Source: Dyella sp. A6 (GTDB lineage Bacteria > Pseudomonadota > Gammaproteobacteria > Xanthomonadales > Rhodanobacteraceae). Taken from it: a stretch of DNA of 64,000 bases. The notes under the pieces were generated by a model. The model was given only the letters and a program-made list of their open reading frames with translations, did not search any database and had not been told where the DNA came from. This document shows, piece after piece, positions 62,145 through 64,000 of this stretch; positions within the stretch are counted from its first letter, which is position 1; each line of letters starts with the position of its first letter. The stretch lies in assembly GCF_036320485.1 (NCBI RefSeq), contig NZ_CP132911.1, forward strand, positions 2,976,001 through 3,040,000. Reading direction: 5' to 3'. The position numbers and the translations under genes are program-made.

Positions 62145-63030
62145 GAGGGCCAGGCCGCTCCTAGGCACTATTGTCCGCATTCGGATCCAGGGACTACCCT
62201 CCGATCTAGCCAACGACGCTATCGATGCAGCCTTTGGCCTCCTCGCCGACATTCATCGCCTGATGAGCTTCCATGAGCCAAGTAGCGAGCTTTCGCACCT
62301 GAACAGAAAGGCATCGTACGGCCCAGTCCCAGTCAGTTCGCATACGCAGGCGGTATTGAGTCACGCACTGGAGCTTTCTAGGGTCTCAGGGGGACTGTTC
62401 GATCCGACGATCGCCCTGGCTCTCGTTGAAGATGGGTTACTCCCTGCCCTGCCTGGAGTACGGCCCGACCCAGAGGCGGACTGGAACGATGTCACCATAT
62501 CGCCAGACGGGGTCGTCTCGTTTGCCAAGCCGTTGTGGCTGGATCTGGGCGGCATTGCCAAGGGCTACGCCGTCGATTGTGCGTTCGACTATCTCGCCGC
62601 CCGCTCCCCAACCCATCTGTGCGTGGAAGCCGGAGGTGATCTGCGCCTGATGGGACCGGTACCCGAACTCATCTATCTGTCCACTTCCCACAGGGGAAGT
62701 GCCATTCCGGCAATCCATCTCGAAAATGCTGCGCTAGCCAGTTCCGGCAGTCAGACATCAATGGTCTGTTCCAATAGCACTAATGACTCGAGGCTCATCT
62801 GCCCCCATATCGACCCGCGCTCTGGACAGTCGTGCAAGGCTGATCGGTTTGTTAGCGTCGTTGCTCCCTGCTGCATTGATGCCGACGCGCTCACCAAGGT
62901 CGTCATGGCTGCAGGGAAATCAGCTACCCCTGTTCTTGAACGTCACCATGCAATGGCATTCATGATGGACGACAACGCATGGACGTCCATCTGCAGCAAC
63001 CAGCCCATGCCCATTTCCGTTGATTTTTAA
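62119..63030 (+). CDS. apbE: FAD:protein FMN transferase
   Basis: 303 residues. It moves FMN from FAD onto the threonine of SGAT motifs. Conserved parts: RPLLGTIVRIRI at the N terminus, MSFHEPSSELSHLNR, SGGLFDPT, WLDLGGIAKGYAVD, VEAGGDLRLMG, and DADALTKVVMAAG (metal site). No signal peptide or lipobox is visible, unlike many ApbE proteins; a start further downstream would not change this, so modification may occur in the cytoplasm, or the enzyme may be exported by another route. It overlaps the FMN-binding gene. Confidence 0.9.
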   Translation: MLLPSHPIERARPLLGTIVRIRIQGLPSDLANDAIDAAFGLLADIHRLMSFHEPSSELSHLNRKASYGPVPVSSHTQAVLSHALELSRVSGGLFDPTIALALVEDGLLPALPGVRPDPEADWNDVTISPDGVVSFAKPLWLDLGGIAKGYAVDCAFDYLAARSPTHLCVEAGGDLRLMGPVPELIYLSTSHRGSAIPAIHLENAALASSGSQTSMVCSNSTNDSRLICPHIDPRSGQSCKADRFVSVVAPCCIDADALTKVVMAAGKSATPVLERHHAMAFMMDDNAWTSICSNQPMPISVDF

Positions 63031-63035
63031 GCCCA

Positions 63036-63479
63036 ATGCGTCTCACTCTACCCATGCGCTTGACGCTCTATGTTGTCGGCCTTGGCTTATGGCTAACCGG
63101 CATCCTTTGGCTAATTTTCCACTACTTTCTGATGCAGCAAACGCCGTTCGGGCTAGAGCCGCATCCATTGGAACACTGGTGGCTTTCGCTGCATGGACTT
63201 TTCGCCTTCCTTGCACTCTGGGTTTTAGGATGGCTCTGGGGGCGCCACATCATCTGGGGATGGAAGGCAAAGCGGTACCGGCTAACGGGTGGTCTGTTGT
63301 TCGTAATTCTTGTAGTGCTCGTGATATCTGGCTATTTCCTGTATTACCCCCCTAACGACAGCGTTCTTCCAATTATCGCAGTGTTGCATTGGTCGATTGG
63401 CCTTGCAGTCCTGATTCAGTTCCTTCTACATCGCTACTGGCATCCGTCAAAGAAGCAAGGGTCACCATATCAGCGGTAA
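63036..63479 (+). CDS. Small four-helix membrane protein, possible heme b electron donor
   Basis: 147 residues with four hydrophobic helices (LTLYVVGLGLWLTGILWLIF; SLHGLFAFLALWVLGWLWG; LTGGLLFVILVVLVISGYFL; VLHWSIGLAVLIQFLLH). Histidines lie in or near several of them (FHYF, PLEHWWLSLH, VLHW, LLHRYWH), as in DUF4405/cytochrome-b561-like proteins that hold heme b. It starts five bases after apbE. A quinol-to-flavin electron link across the inner membrane is the likely role, by inference. I cannot name the family with certainty. Confidence 0.7.
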   Translation: MRLTLPMRLTLYVVGLGLWLTGILWLIFHYFLMQQTPFGLEPHPLEHWWLSLHGLFAFLALWVLGWLWGRHIIWGWKAKRYRLTGGLLFVILVVLVISGYFLYYPPNDSVLPIIAVLHWSIGLAVLIQFLLHRYWHPSKKQGSPYQR

Positions 63480-63847
63480 CAACACCTAAAAACGTGTTTC
63501 GCCGCCTAACCTGCTGCAGGCAAGGTAGACTTCTGCATCTCTCCCTATTCTTACTGGGTCATAAATCCCGTCCCATTGGGCGTGCGCAACAGGGACATCG
63601 GTCGAGTTGTTGAGCGATGAAGCGTGCTGGCAGGTATCGCAGTGTCAGTGGCGTCTGGAACGTAGCGCTGCATTCGTCTGACAGCCGCGCGGCGTGTAGC
63701 TATCGGGTAGGGCAAGCGCTTCTGGCTGAGCGGTGCTTTTTATCGCCTCCACCCTTCGAGCGTTGGGTGAACAGGCTGGCGTGGGTGGCGATACACAACG
63801 TCGCGTGATGGCGCCTCGCCCGTCTGATAGGTGCAGACGATCGTGCC
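63480..63847. other. Non-coding stretch after the flavin cluster
   Basis: 368 bases with only short frames that have no ribosome binding site or homology. Two small inverted repeats were seen: CGTCTG/CAGACG (about 63817-63840) and CAGCTTA/TAAGCTG across 63864-63881, the latter inside the next frame. No T-tract terminator was recognised for the flavin operon. Confidence 0.5.
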
Positions 63848-64000
63848 ATGATTTTTATGACACAGCTTAAGACTAAGCTGACCATATTTTACGGTGCTAA
63901 TCCATCCATCATGTCTGCACCTACAGTCACACTCGACCGAAGGGATCGCGAGCGCATCGAGCTGACAGACGCAACACTTCAACGGAGCATCAACTCTAGA
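63848..64000 (+). CDS. Start of an unidentified reading frame, 3' truncated
   Basis: An open frame begins with ATG at 63848 (or in frame at 63911) and runs to the last base of the window. It reads MIFMTQLKTKLTIFYGANP, then SIMSAPTVTLDRRDRERIEL, then TDATLQRSINSR. Fifty-one codons without a stop are not proof of a gene. No ribosome binding site is clear and the family is not recognised. Confidence 0.35.
   Translation, partial: MIFMTQLKTKLTIFYGANPSIMSAPTVTLDRRDRERIELTDATLQRSINSR

Noticed and set aside
63617..63885. Short frames on both strands after the flavin cluster
   Set aside because: Neither has a ribosome binding site or recognisable motif, and they overlap each other.

Overview
The window is a stretch of high-GC gammaproteobacterial chromosome. 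The best fit is the order Lysobacterales/Xanthomonadales, probably Rhodanobacteraceae (Rhodanobacter, Dyella or Frateuria type). This rests on protein family resemblance, on a Xanthomonas-like met operon behind a SAM-I riboswitch, and on a TonB-receptor-led xyloglucan locus. No rRNA or tRNA gene was seen, so the genus is inference.

Layout. 1-11.5 kb is housekeeping: a nucleoside permease cut by the left edge, a TPR-GGDEF protein, dusB, a fused acyltransferase with an LpxH-like phosphoesterase, an SGNH esterase, metK, a small methyltransferase and the ABC-F protein Uup. 11.5-17.5 kb is xylose catabolism: xylB-xylA-xylose transporter on the minus strand and the divergent activator xylR. 17.5-35.2 kb is a xyloglucan utilisation locus. 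Six minus-strand genes run from a TonB-dependent receptor through GH74, CE20-like esterase, GH35, GH3 and GH31, mostly with ATGA/GTGA overlaps. A GH29 fucosidase and a GH43 enzyme lie divergently. Together they import the polymer fragments, strip acetyl, fucose, galactose and arabinose, cut the backbone and release xylose and glucose; the neighbouring xyl genes take the xylose on.

36.5-46.3 kb is a six-gene operon for a MacAB-like ABC exporter (adaptor, ATPase, two permeases) with an NtrC-type regulator and NtrY-type kinase. It is headed by a sigma-54 promoter and two helically phased palindromes. 46.4-59.8 kb holds ppc, ahcY behind a SAH riboswitch, an esterase, ilvE, metF, an APC permease, and the hom-metB-metX operon behind a SAM-I riboswitch. 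The SAM/methionine cycle is therefore spread over the window and controlled by at least two riboswitch classes plus what looks like a shared operator before metK and metF.

60.2-63.5 kb differs in base composition (visibly more A+T). It carries a small, probably iron-regulated cluster: an outer-membrane protein, a periplasmic FMN-binding protein with an SGAT flavinylation site, ApbE, and a four-helix membrane protein with several histidines. This looks like a compact extracytosolic flavin electron-transfer system and is the best candidate here for a poorly described system. A possible orphan small RNA lies just upstream on the minus strand. The last 150 bases open a reading frame that runs off the window.
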